A stretch of DNA of 64,000 bases from Pinus tabuliformis (lineage: Eukaryota; Streptophyta; Pinopsida; Pinales; Pinaceae): assembly GCA_031772625.1 (NCBI GenBank), contig CM062814.1, forward strand, positions 360,441,750 to 360,505,749, read 5' to 3'. How positions within the stretch are numbered: position 1 is the first letter of the stretch; each line of letters starts with the position of its first letter. The notes below the pieces were generated by a model. The model was given only the letters and a program-made list of their open reading frames with translations, was not told the origin of the DNA and did no database searches. The position numbers and the translations under genes were made by a program. Shown in pieces: positions 43,422 to 53,763 of this stretch.

Positions 43422-43600
43422 ATGATATTTCATGTGATTTTCGTCGAAAAATATTTTGTAAACTTGATATGGATCACAGAAGCCTCAACTCTATAATTGT
43501 GCAGTATTTTGTCATGAATATTCAGACTTATATAGAAAGGAGGAACCCCTCCATCTACCGATTTTCTATTTACTTCAGGGCGAAAAATTAATTCTGGTTG

Positions 43601-44886
43601 GTCATCAAGGACATTTACTGCATCTATGTTTTCTGAAATTTGAAGTGAGCTGCTGATTTGTTCTCTATAGAAATCATGCTTAGCCAATTCTAACAATGGA
43701 ATTGCAATCTTTAATTTGCCTATTTCAGTCTCAAGGTTGAAAAGTTTTTCTATTTGAATTTTTTCATTTCGGGCAGTGAGATTTTCCTTTTCTGTTGTTT
43801 TTTCAATGCTTTTTCCTTTATCAGGAGTAGTGTTATGGGCTAAAATTGCTTGTATGTCAATATCTAGAGGTTCTCCCAGAATTTCTTTGGAATGAAAGGA
43901 AGTTGAAGATTGTTTATTAGGTTGTTGATTATCTGAAACATCTTCAACTGTTGGATTTTCTGGGTTAGGAATTGCTTCAGGAGGAGTTTTTATAGGAGGC
44001 TTCTTGATTTTGGCTTTGGTAGGTTGCTTGGTTTCTTTCTGTTTATTGTTTTCAAGGACATATTTCCTTCTGCTTCTTAGATTGTATTTCTTGTGGACTT
44101 CATAGATAGAAGTGTCATATCCCTCCCTAAAATCAAATGATTCACCCGATTGGATCTGGAATTGATTAAGAGTATGAGCTTCTTGGTCTTCTTGGGTCAA
44201 GAAAATCTGTTGTTCACTATTGAGCCCCATTAAGTTAATTTGAGTGTCTTATATTGATTCACTAGAAGTTGAAGCTTCAACATAGTTTTCTTGGAATGGA
44301 TGTCTAATGTTTTGGTCAAGGCCAGCCTTCCCAGTATTGGGATTTTGATTTTCTCTGAAATTTGGGTTTCTTGCAGTGTTGTTCGGTTGACCATCCCAAG
44401 GGGACTTCCTCTCAATTGTTTCTACTCTATCACCAAGTCTATCCATTCCTTTAATGATAGCATCTAATTTTTGTTCAAAGGCAGAAGGTTCTTATTTGAT
44501 GGGTATCCTCCTTTCAGCTCTAGCTCGAGCTTGTTTATAAATCAGTTTGGCCTCAACACTGACAGCTATACTTTGCATGTATTCTAGGCTTCGAGGAGCT
44601 CTTTCCCTAAGCTGGTATGCCATGTCAGAGTCAAATGCATTAGGAAATTTTACCAAGGCCAAGTCCGGTGGAGCTCTGAGATTATGAGGAATAGCATTGT
44701 ATACATTGTTAAATCTGGTGTAGTAATCTTGAACAGTTTCTTGCGGGCCTCGTTTCAAGTTTTCATATTCTGATAAAATGTGGAGAGGATCTTTTTTCTT
44801 TTCCCATCTATTTAAGAAGGTCTGATAAAGAGCCTATGGATCATTGATAGTGTTTGCAGGGAGTGCTCTAAACTAGGTTCTAACAT
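43601..44886 (-). pseudogene. gag: Element B gag, C-terminal two thirds
   Basis: From 44880 down it encodes NRWEKKK, LKRGPQETVQDYYTRFNNVY (about 44760-44700) and the rest of the capsid core to 44492. A shifted stretch follows (RLGDRVETIE) and then a polar region from 44230 with LNSEQQIFLTQEDQEAH and SGESFDFREGYDTS. It matches C gag in order. Stops are at about 44872, 44492 and 44230. No zinc knuckle is seen. Confidence 0.8.
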
Positions 44887-45640
44887 TTATTGAATTGAGA
44901 CTTCTGTGATCCATATCAAATTTTTGAAGAATTCTTCGGCGAAAATCACATGGAGAAATTTTTGTCGACGCGTTTCGAACCAACCAGTGTGGTTCATCGT
45001 CAGGACAAGTTGAATGAGCAGATCTGGCCTATGCACTTTAAATAGACCGGGCAGAATATCCAATGACTCAGATTACTAGAAAGACCACAGCTCGATTTGG
45101 CCTGATAACGGCTAGTTTGACCATTATATTAATTAATATTATTTTATTTATATAACAGAAATTTTAGTTATAGAATAAATTAATCATAAAATGAATTAAT
45201 TATAAAAAATTAATTTTAAATATATTAATAAACTTACATTAATTCAAATCTGTTAGAATTGTATACTATAATAGGTAAAATTATAATAAGTAAATTACTA
45301 AAAATAAATAAATAATTTCAAATATATTAATATTGAACTGTTAAATAAAAATATTAGTTAGTTATAACGGCTAGTTTGACCTTGGTTTGATAAGGTGTAT
45401 TTATTTATTTATTTATATATTCTATTTAAAAATGGAATAAATAAATAAATTATAATAGGTAAATCATAAAATATATTAATTCCAAATATATTAATAATTT
45501 AAAATTGTTTGAAATATATAATAGAATAAGTAATAATAATAATAATAACATAAATAAATAATTTCAAATATATTAACTAATGAGAATAAAAATAATTTTA
45601 GATAAAAATATTAGTTAGTAAAAATAATTCAAGGTCTATG
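44887..45640. mobile_element. Second hammerhead-bearing insertion, single arm plus AT-rich tail
   Basis: It is flanked by TAACAT on both sides (44881-44886 and 45641-45646) and interrupts gag between the DV and RT/W codons. The left 230 bp share long stretches with the arms of the insertion at 43150: GACTTCTGTGATCCATATCA, CGCGTTTCGAACCAACCAG and GGTTCATCGTCAGGACAAG. The remaining 500 bp are extremely AT-rich, with repeated AATTAAT/ATAAATAA words and two ACGGCTAGTTTGACC copies. There is no coding sequence. Confidence 0.65.
44965..45008 (-). ncRNA. Hammerhead-ribozyme-like motif in the second insertion
   Basis: On the minus strand CTGACGA (44997-45003), GAACCA/TGGTTC, GAAAC (44972-44976) and the GTC of CGCGTCG occur in order, as in the first insertion. 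It is a third independent copy of the core. Confidence 0.55.
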
Positions 45641-46140
45641 TAACATCTCCAGTTAAGCTTTGGACAAAGACTTTCATTCTTACATCATTATCATCAATCT
45701 CATAGTTTTCAAAATAATCCATCATTTTCTTGGTGTGTTGTTGAGCTATGTAAGTGCCAGCCATCAAAATAGGTGATTTTGCTTTGATAATCTTGAGGCA
45801 TAGCCCTTGGATTTGCAGGTAATTGCAAGGGAGCATATCGGTTTTCCATATTTGCAGAGATAAGTGTAACAACTGGAAGAATAAGGATACCAGTTGAAAT
45901 ATGTGCTGAGGATGGGGGAGTGGAAAAGATGGTTTGAAGTGCTAAGGGTGAACTAGGAGATGCAAAAATAATGGCAGAAAGGATTGGTGCTTTTCAAGGA
46001 ATAAGCTCAGATTGGATAAGGTTCTGCTGGCTTCTAAGGTTCTTAGGAACTAGATTAGGATTTTGAAACACAGGTGGGGGATTTGGATCTGGATTTGATT
46101 TAGTGTACCGGATCTTCCTCCTTGGAGCTAGCTTCTGAGT
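45641..46140 (-). pseudogene. gag: Element B gag, N-terminal part
   Basis: A counterpart of RSNPDPNPP of C is readable near 46100-46080, and the capsid start MMDYFENYEIDDNDVRMKVF at about 45720-45660. Frame changes occur between them. It ends at the insertion at 45640. Confidence 0.75.
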
Positions 46141-46429
46141 ATGTTTTTGCTTTTTCTTGAAATATCTTAACAATCAACTTTAACAGTGTCTTGTAGGAAG
46201 TTTTTAAAATATGGGAGTTTTGAATTTTCCTAAAGATCTACTGAAACAAGGAACTGATCAAGTATTTGAGAAAATTGTTCAAAGTATAAACTAGACTAGA
46301 GATAGACTGGAGCAACTTTTATTTACTCCTGTAATTGCATAGCAAAAGCAGTTTCAAAGGCTACCTAGCCAACTTCAGACTCCATCTGTAGTTTATAAAA
46401 TAAACAGCAGTAACAAACAATTTGTTCGT

Positions 46430-46447
46430 TCCCCAACAGAGTCGCCA
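46430..46447 (-). other. Primer binding site of element B
   Basis: TGGCGACTCTGTTGGGGA on the minus strand lies four bases from the LTR end at 46452. It differs from the C site at two positions. The leader (46141-46429) holds no gene. Confidence 0.85.
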
Positions 46448-47296
46448 ATGATGTTATCATTCAGGTTGTTCCCTAAAGTTGTAGGAAAGGGAATACGGCT
46501 GAAGTAACCACAAACCAATCTTTTAGATATAGATTCTAGCAAATCTGCATCCAGAGAGGGCTCTCTCTTTATAATTTAGCTATATTTGAGGTATATTAGG
46601 CTAGTTATGAAGTGCACGGGTTTTGTTTAGAGTTTGGTTGGAGGAATGGAGTTTCAATAGAATAGTGAGGTGAAACTGAAAAGTTTCAGTCCATTGGGCA
46701 TGATGGAGTCAAAGGAAGATAGCTTTCTAGATTTGGTTTTTCCACCAAGGATGGTATCACAGAGCAAGGTAATCAAACATGGACCAATTCATAGGCTAGA
46801 GTAAGGCAGAATGGAGTCAATGGGTGAAGGGAAATTAAGAATCCATCATCATGTTGAAAGAGGGAAAATGGCTGATTACTGTTAAGGAGCAGTTAAGGAT
46901 TCCTTAGAAAATATTCAAGATGGAAGAATCAGGGGAAACAGGAGCGATTAAGAATTTACTGTTTATTCTAATTCTGAAGAAAACATTAATAATAACAAAG
47001 ACTGAACACAGAGTGCAATTGAGCAAATTCTGAGTTATTCTTTTTCTCTATTATTTAGATCATGAAACATAGATGATATAGTAAACATAGAAACTGTAAA
47101 ACACAAGTTAGAAGGGACTTATTGATCCATAAGATGATTCAAGAATTCTGTAGCATGGCCCTTAGCAGCCATTCCTCATTTAGTAAGCCAAACAAAAATG
47201 GTTGCAACAGCCTTTTATTCCAAAAACTTCAGAATTACAGCAAAGTCTAAGAATGCATCCCAATCAACCAACCCTAAATACTTTGTCTGGGGGGGT

Positions 47297-47303
47297 ATTT
47301 ATA
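47297..47303 (-). promoter_or_regulatory. Downstream TATA-like box of the B LTR
   Basis: TATAAAT followed by ACCCCCCC and then AGGGTTGGTTGATTGG on the minus strand matches the C LTR context at 15788. It lies downstream of the eORF and is the likely promoter of the genomic RNA. Confidence 0.5.
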
Positions 47304-47789
47304 AAAAAATGACAAGATATCATACAAAATGTCTGATAGAAATAATATCTACTAATAATTAATGCTTCTTTTACATAGATAGAGACAGATAGTCTCGAAA
47401 ACAGGGAGACAATAAATAGATGCAATAAATTCATGCTGCGCTGGTTGATCCGTCTTTATGAGATGTACTGGAGGCAGGTGATGCAAGTTGGTTCCTAGCT
47501 ATCTTCTACTGATCCTTTGTGCTGGTGACTCTGCCTTGGTCGAACTTTCTTTAACTCTGATGTGATGCGCTTTGACCCGCATGACTATGATTGATTTCTG
47601 TTCTGTGCATTATAGTAGATGCTCCAAAATTATGCATTCACCAAAGATAAATTTACAGGATTTCTAACATGCTTTGCCACCATTTTGGTCCTGGTAATCT
47701 ATGTCTCTGCAGCTTCCTCAGAGTTTCGTCAGTCTTTGTGTACCTGAAGAAATTAGGTGGGATGGTGAATAGATGCTTCACCTCATGCT

Positions 47790-49076
47790 CTATGTAGAAT
47801 AGATTTTCCAGGCTGTCATAAAGGGACTAGACAGATGGAAGTGCCTCTCTCCTGAAGTGCTTGAAGATACATTAGCTTGATTAGTAGCATATGTATTAAA
47901 TTTGCATACATAGTCCTTGTGCTTCATCAGACGTTCATTACTTCCCAAAGGACTTGGCAAACTTTTTTGATGCAGGACTGTAAATTTTTCTATGAAAGAA
48001 TCAATCTCTACCTGCATCTCCTGGCATCTTCTGTCCAAGTTTTGCATTAGAGTTCTCATGGTTAGAACTCTCTTCATGTCCAGAATGGTTCTTGTTCTAT
48101 CTCTAATATCCAGTGCTTTGAGTTCTTCACTGGTCTTGTTATTCAAAAAATGTATTAACCTGTTAGCTTGCTCAGGCATCTATCCCAATAAGGCTCTTGT
48201 TTTCTGAATTTCCACTTGGGCCACTCTTATCAAATCAATCTATTCATAAATGGTTTGAATAGATCTCCACACATCACTAAGGGATTGAGTGATGTTGGAC
48301 CACAAAATTCCTCTGATTTCCGCTAGAGGCTTATCCAGGGAGAGATCCTTCTCTAAGGCTCTTACCTTGTTCTCCAATGCTTTGACTTCCCTTGTTTTCT
48401 CTGCCACATTCATCTTGGATTTATCATAGCTTTGTTCAACCTTTGCCAGTTTTTCTTTGACATGCTTCAGCTCTGATACTTGGAGTTTCAACTCCTCCAT
48501 GGATTTTATTAATTGCTTTGTAGTCATAGTTGTACTGCTACATGGTGTTGGTGCTGTTGCTAAGGTACTTGTGGTGATTTCTGTTGTTGATGCCGGGACA
48601 GTGGGAGGCACTATTGTTATAACTATGGGAGGGGCAGTTGTGACTATTGGAGTTACTTCAGGTGGCTGGGAGGTCGACTCTCCTTGCTTTTCTTGTAGTG
48701 CTTTCTCCAATGCCTGCTCTGTCTCACTCAATCTTTCATTCAGTCTCATGAGCAGGTCCATCATGTCCTCTTCGGATTTCTGCTACACAACATTTGCAGT
48801 CTGTGGGTGCATAGAAGGAGCCATTTTGAGCTGTTTTCTAAGGGCTGCAATGTCCTTCTCCTTTTTCTTCATTAGTGCTTTTATACCTTTTGCATCTTTG
48901 GGATCATTTCCCAGTTCAATGATGATGTCATCAAAATATTTGATCCTAGAGAAGAAGCAAAAGATTCCTTTACTAGAGAAGAAGCTTTCTCTAAATCCAA
49001 CTGAGCTGAGGTATTATTTAAGGAATTTTTCAATTTATGAGCCAACATTGCTTTATCAGCTAGTGTGGAATACACC
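47790..49076 (-). pseudogene. LTR-embedded eORF of element B, second copy, C-terminal part
   Basis: The same protein as at 1-1212. The coiled coil has EELKLQVSELKHVKEKLAK and RREVKAL/REVKALENKV-type heptads (about 48560-48300). The C-terminal helix has RLIHFLNNKTSEELKALDIR (about 48160), and the end at 47790 lies beyond the left edge of the other copy. A local duplication of the CTAGAGAAGAAGC word occurs near 48950-48985. The N-terminal part is cut off by element E. Two copies agreeing over 1.2 kb in the same LTR position show that the frame belongs to the LTR. Confidence 0.7.
49072..49076. repeat. Presumed left target site of element E (ACACC)
   Basis: The uninterrupted copy reads GTGGAATACACCATCTCTC (1201 onward); here GTGGAATACACC is followed by the E LTR. 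The other duplication copy lies beyond 64000. Confidence 0.7.
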
Positions 49077-50131
49077 TGTCACACAGAATAAGTCGATCTT
49101 GCAGACAAGATAGACCTTCCTAGAATCTAAAGAAGACCTAATGACAAGCAAACCAACTAGACTCTATCTTTCTCTAAATATGCTTTGATAAACAATAGCA
49201 AACAAGTGTTTTTTAGGGCCTACCTTAGGTCCAACACAAGCTTGTGGATTCCCTCACTTCTTCGATCCAAATGAGCTCCTTTTCGCGAATCTGCAAAGAC
49301 AAACAAGGCAAACAAATTAAATAGCACCTGAAAAGGCAATTGCATAAAACATATTTAACATGAAAGTCAAGGAGTCCATGAAACAAATAACATAAGATAC
49401 TTGTTGAGAAAAATGAGTTTGATTGTATTAATTCAAAAGAAGAAGAACTTTACAACCTTTGCCTTGACGCTGTACAAGCTCCTCCCAGGGTCCAGCAAGA
49501 AGTCTCCTCTACTTTGACAAGTTTCACTCACTCCCAAATAAAGCCAATAAGATGTGTGATCTCTCCTCTTAAGCTCAACTAGGAAGTCTTGATTTCACCA
49601 GCATTTACCCTAAAAAATGTTCAGCTTCTAACCTCCCCAGCAACCAGCCCAATGCCTGTATATATAGTGCAATGGAGGGAGGTTACTAGGTCCTCCTTCA
49701 AAGGGATAAAGCCCTCCTTCAAAGGGATAGCTCCTCTCATCAAGGTATTTGCTCCCTCTCTTTTGGGATGCATGAACCACCTCAGAGCGAACAATCCACG
49801 TCAAAATTCCTTCTAGAAACCTCTAGAATTAACCCAAAGTGAGTTTTCTAAGATAAAACTTACGCCTTTTAACTTTCATAGGGGTCCGCACCTACACCGT
49901 TAGGGACAGAGCGGGCAGGTCCACAGCTTTTGTACACAGAAGGTGCGGGACCGCAGGTGACCATGAGAGAAAGTGCGAAACCAGAGTTACATTGATTTTT
50001 AATGTCTTTCTCTCATTTCCAAAGCTTGATTTGAAGAGCTGAGGTCTGAGACTTGCTTAGGAGGACAGTACGAGTGATGATAGACCCATACTGACTGCAA
50101 ATAATTATGGTCACGATATTTTTGTGTAACA
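49077..50131 (-). repeat. Element E 3' LTR (1,055 bp)
   Basis: On the minus strand it runs from TGTTACACAAAA at 50131 to TGTGTGACA at 49077. Bases 49077-49660 match 63417-64000. A TATA-like TATATATA lies at 49659-49666. A GC-rich module lies at 49880-49945 (GGGGTCCGCACC and AGGTGCGGGACCGCAGG on the plus strand), about 220 bp upstream of the TATA-like box in element sense. Confidence 0.92.
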
Positions 50132-50145
50132 GATTTCCCCCTAAA
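50132..50145 (-). other. Polypurine tract of element E
   Basis: TTTAGGGGGAAATC on the minus strand directly precedes the LTR start at 50131, matching the D tract. Confidence 0.85.
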
Positions 50146-51890
50146 GTGCGAAGTCTGTAGTAGATGAGGATTTTTTATCATTTAGGAAGAGTGAAGTACG
50201 TTATCATTTCGAGGATCATCTTGTGGAGAGCCTGGTTGGAACCTGTAAAAACATTCAATGCAAGATATATATATGAGATCATATCATCGCTGAGGTAGGA
50301 ATTCCCATGCTCAGATCAAAACTGACTAGAAAACTAACTACTACTCTGATACAGGAATGATCTTGTAAAACATCACAAGTATAGACTCATGTGGACATAG
50401 TATGGACGCAGCCATCTGTTTATGAATAGTCCATCATATAATGAATACAAAATTCCTCGCGGCCTGGATTGTGGAAACTAGATCCAGGGTCTTCATTTCT
50501 ACTTCCCGAAACAATACGATTCTATCCATGCGAATGAATGTGTTGATGTCGAACATGGTAGAAACCACTTGATTACCAGTCAATGATGTAAACTATTAAT
50601 AAGTGTGAGAGAAACCACTAGTGATATCAATGGCTCTCAAAGTACCCAGTACAATCCATGAGATGCGAATAAATGTGTTGATGTCGAACATGTCACGGAA
50701 TCCTTTGATAGAAATTCAATGATGTAAATTGTCGTCAAAGGTGAGAAACTTGCCATTAAGGCATGCAGACTTCAAGGTACTGACGATTCCTGGATCATCT
50801 TTCTAGATAATGAGCTGATGTCGATAGAAAGCGATCCGTCATAGGCAAGCCCACAACACGAAATCAGAGATCAAGTTGAAGAAATTTAGTTGCAAGGACT
50901 GACTCAGGGATGGTCAAGATGGATGACAGATATTTTGCAGACGAATGGCTTATTGGCAGTGACCTCTTGAACACATAACGACAAAGCAGATGGTTTGGTG
51001 ACAATTGACCCAAAGTTAATACCCAGAAACCAGCTGAAGACTTTCAATGTGGTTTGATCAACTATTAGGCAAAATATTTCCCAACCCAGATGAATGAAAG
51101 TGTCGTGTTCAGGAGTGGTTACAAAGTATGACAAACAGGCTCATTTTTCTCTCTTTTCCCCCACCATTTCCTCTTTATTTTTGACAAGCTTGAGGAGGAT
51201 GACATTTGCTTGATTATAAGCTCATCCTTCGGATGAGTCCAACTTAGTTTAAATTCGAACCCTAAGAAGGAGTGGTTCGTTCCTGTTTGTAATTGAACAG
51301 TTCCTTTACTGTGAAATTTTAATGAGTCCAATATAGGAGAAACTCAACGTTTTTCAATTTTAGAGAGTCTGAAAAAGCTTAAGAAGACTCCAGGGTTGAC
51401 CTTTTTCGTAAATTTGTGTCTCCCAAGCCCGAAAAAGTATAAAATAATACTTGAGAGAACTGCTTGATCTCTTACGACCAAGGAGTACTTTTCGTTATTA
51501 GTGCCCTTGACCCAAAAAAGTAAAAAAGCGATCAATGACACGTCGTTTTATAACCAATATCGAATTTGAGACGACAAAAATCTGGCAATATTTTCATGTT
51601 TTTACGGTTGGAAAAGAGCTATAAGTGGACCGTCTTCTAATTCCATTTTAACGAGTTTAAAATAAACACTCGGCAATCTTTTCATGTTTTAGGAGTCATA
51701 AAAGAGCTTAAAGATGACTCTACATGTTTTTTCGTCGAAAATGATAGATTTCACCTGAATAATCCTTTATTCTGCACAAAAACACAAACATTACTCATAC
51801 CTGTTTGAAATGGATAAAAATGTCGCAAAATACCTATTCAAAGTGAAACGTAAACGAATTTGCAATTTATTTACTCAAAAATTTTATAAA
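50146..51890 (-). other. Element E 3' noncoding region
   Basis: About 1.7 kb with no supported gene. Near 50470 the minus strand has GAAGACCCTGGATCTAGTTTC, shared with D. Between 51290 and 51720 there are spaced CTCATTAAAAT/CTCGTTAAAAT words as in the D 3' region. Short open frames here are not conserved. Confidence 0.6.
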
Positions 51891-52015
51891 AAGGGCCTTT
51901 GTCAATCCATTTTTACCGTTTGAGTTTGGGTGAGAAAATAGCGCTTTTGCTCAAAAAACTTCCCGTGAAGATTGCGAAAAATCCAACTGTCAGAATCGAA
52001 CATCGTCTTCTCCAG

Positions 52016-52342
52016 GTAATCCACATCATCCCACTCTTCATTTTTAACCATTTAATTTTTTGTTTTAGTCCTTTATTTCATTTTTGGGAGGGTTTTTAGG
52101 CGCAAAACCCGCGCGCGGGGGCCCGCAGGTTTACCATTGCAGGCCTATGGACCCCGACTTTTTCTCCATTGGGAAAAAGCTCGGCATCCGCACCTTCCGT
52201 GTAGACAAAGTGCAGTCCCACACACTGTGTCTAACTCGGAGGGTGCGTACCCCGCCGCAAGGATTTTGAATCCAAAAATTCTCAAAAATGGACCACACAA
52301 AATATTTTCTAGCATTTTAATTTGTCTTTAAACTTGATGCAG
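52016..52342 (+). other. Predicted intron 1 of the E antisense gene, with GC-rich module
   Basis: The donor is CTCCAG/GTAATCC and the acceptor TTGATGCAG. It contains GCGCGCGGGGGCCCGCAGG (about 52111-52129), GGCATCCGCACC, CACACTGTGT and GGGTGCGTACC (to about 52252). Similar words occur in the E leader (63160-63265) and E LTR (49880-49945). D has an intron at the same place. Confidence 0.6.
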
Positions 52343-53205
52343 AGAGTACATCATGCTATATTGGCATGAACGAGAGCATGAGGACGTGGAAGCCGCCGCA
52401 TGGAATCATCAGCCTTCACTTGATGCTTTGAGGGCGTGCAGATTGTACAAATTTTGTGCTATTCCTGGCATGAGGGCTCAGGTGGATTTCTTACAGTGGC
52501 TAGTTGACAGATGGAGCATACAAGACCAGTGCTTCTTCATTGGTGGCCACCAGCTCGAAATCGAGCCGGCGGACATATATTTCTTGACTGGTTTGCCTAA
52601 GAGAGGTGAAGACTTGACTCTGCACGGGACTAGGCTAGGTGGCCAGTCTGTCGATAGCCTGCGGCTAGAGTACTGCAACAGCTAGGCTAGAGACAAAGGG
52701 ATAGACATAAAGACGATATCCCATCCTGAGCTCATGGTGATTGCATTCACTGTCACCAGACTTTGCGGAGCTGCCGCATTACATATTGCCACCGGATCCC
52801 AGATGCGTATGGCAGTTGATTGCTTTCGAGGCACCACCTTCAACTGGTGCGATGCCGTGTTGGCCAATGTGAAAGGCCAACTGACCAGGGCCAAGAACGG
52901 ATGACTAAAGACCTTTGGTTATGGGGCTTTAGTCGTGATTTTTGGCCTGGAGAGGGTTCCTATGCTGATCCCACAGCACCTTACTATTGGAGTTGGGCTT
53001 CCTCGAGAGCCCAAACTGATGCGATGGGTCGCAGTCATGGCCCATCACCCGGACGAGAGGACAGAGGTTGCTCGATTCAAACCTAAGTATTTCCAATGGC
53101 TGGAAAACCAGGTCTTTTCTATTCAGGACTTCCCTTACGCTGGGATAGATTTTTGTGGTGACCCAGACATGGCTCTTCCACCAGGAGAGCAGTGGGACGA
53201 GTCAA

Positions 53206-53296
53206 GTAAAATACTTTTCAACATTTTTCCAATTTTAATTTTTTTTTTGTTATTTTTCCATCGTCTCAAAACTGATAGTAAAAATTTCAAATGCAG
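53206..53296 (+). other. Predicted intron 2 of the E antisense gene (91 bp)
   Basis: The donor is TCAA/GTAAAATAC, followed by a T-rich interior, with acceptor AAATGCAG/ATGTGG. The exon 2 frame continues in exon 3 (GTG GGT CCA CAG) after a phase-1 splice, and D shows the same position and phase. Unspliced, the frame hits a stop within the intron. Confidence 0.68.
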
Positions 53297-53763
53297 ATGT
53301 GGGTCCACAGCAACCAGCTGCTCTCCGGCCTTTTGAGAGGAGACAACTAGTTGCACTCGCACCAACCCCACAGGACGAATTAGCAGAGGTTTTTGCCGAG
53401 TTGGAGGGTCATCTCGAGTGCTTGATAGGAGATATTCCTGAGACCACTATAGACGACATTCCTCGTTGACTTCAGCGCTATGTGATTGGAGTCCCGAGAC
53501 CTTTTAGGAGGTTCCTTTGCAAGGTGGCCCATGCAGTGGTTTCTTATAGAGATCATCACCAGTGATAGGATGATCGCCTATTGTGGGCACATGTGACATT
53601 TTTGTTTTTTGTACTTATCATTTTTTCCGATCATAAGGTGTTTTTCAACCTATGATCAAGGACGATGTATTTTTTGACACACTCCTATATATATATATAT
53701 ATCACTATTACCGGCTTATCTTGTAAATCATGTTATGGAATGGTTTTAAATTTACATGTATGA

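Larger units (their letters stand above)
43134..43510. mobile_element. Foldback insertion with opposed hammerhead-like motifs (Penelope-like remnant?)
   Basis: Two arms of about 140 bp (about 43155-43300 and 43318-43440) are near-perfect inverted repeats around a short AT-containing centre. The insertion is flanked by a 16-bp direct repeat, AATTGTGCAGTATTTT (43134-43149 and 43495-43510), which duplicates protease codons. A long target duplication suggests target-primed retroposition rather than a DNA transposon. Each arm carries a hammerhead-ribozyme core. Paired terminal repeats with hammerheads are typical of Penelope-like elements, which are reported from conifers. No coding sequence is present. 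Confidence 0.65.
42745..43600 (-). pseudogene. pro: Element B aspartic protease, split by a foldback insertion
   Basis: The N-terminal strand (IHDKILHN, 43530-43495) is followed by a 361-bp insertion. The protein resumes at 43149 with a repeat of the KILHN codons and then MFDYGASHNLMPKSIM, the active-site loop. Downstream, stops and frame breaks are present at 43021-42750. The duplicated codons are the 16-bp target duplication of the insertion. Confidence 0.82.
38490..46451 (-). mobile_element. Element B internal region (TAT-like Ty3/gypsy)
   Basis: About 8 kb between the B LTRs. In element order it has primer site, gag, protease, aRNH, RT, RNase H, integrase and 3' region. Two secondary insertions with hammerhead-like motifs break protease (43150) and gag (44887). 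The proteins are close to those of C and F. Most catalytic motifs of pol are intact, but frames are broken. Confidence 0.9.
46452..49076 (-). repeat. Element B 5' LTR, segment up to element E
   Basis: On the minus strand it ends GAATGATAACA at 46452. Going upstream it carries the conserved AGAGAGAGCCCTCTCT (46553-46568), the downstream TATA-like box (47297-47303) and the eORF C-terminus (47790-49076), where element E is inserted. The remaining LTR should continue right of the window. Bases 47852-49076 match 1-1212 of the other LTR. Confidence 0.82.
51891..53470 (+). pseudogene. Antisense PMD-like gene of element E, three exons
   Basis: Opposite in sense to E. Proposed exon 1 ends at 52015, exon 2 is 52343-53205, and exon 3 runs from 53297 to the TGA near 53469. 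Exon 2 encodes YWHEREHEDVEAAAW, KFCAIPGMRAQVDFLQWLVD, LEIEPADIYFLTGLPKRGED and, after frame breaks near 52683 and 52900, FPYAGIDFCGDPDMALPPGE. The arrangement of a Leu/Trp-rich helix and an ADIYFLTGLP turn resembles the plant mobile domain. D has the same gene at the same place. Role unknown; an accessory or anti-silencing function is only a hypothesis. Confidence 0.72.

Noticed and set aside
53685-53705. TA-dinucleotide tract as a regulatory element
   Set aside because: A simple microsatellite with no conserved context.
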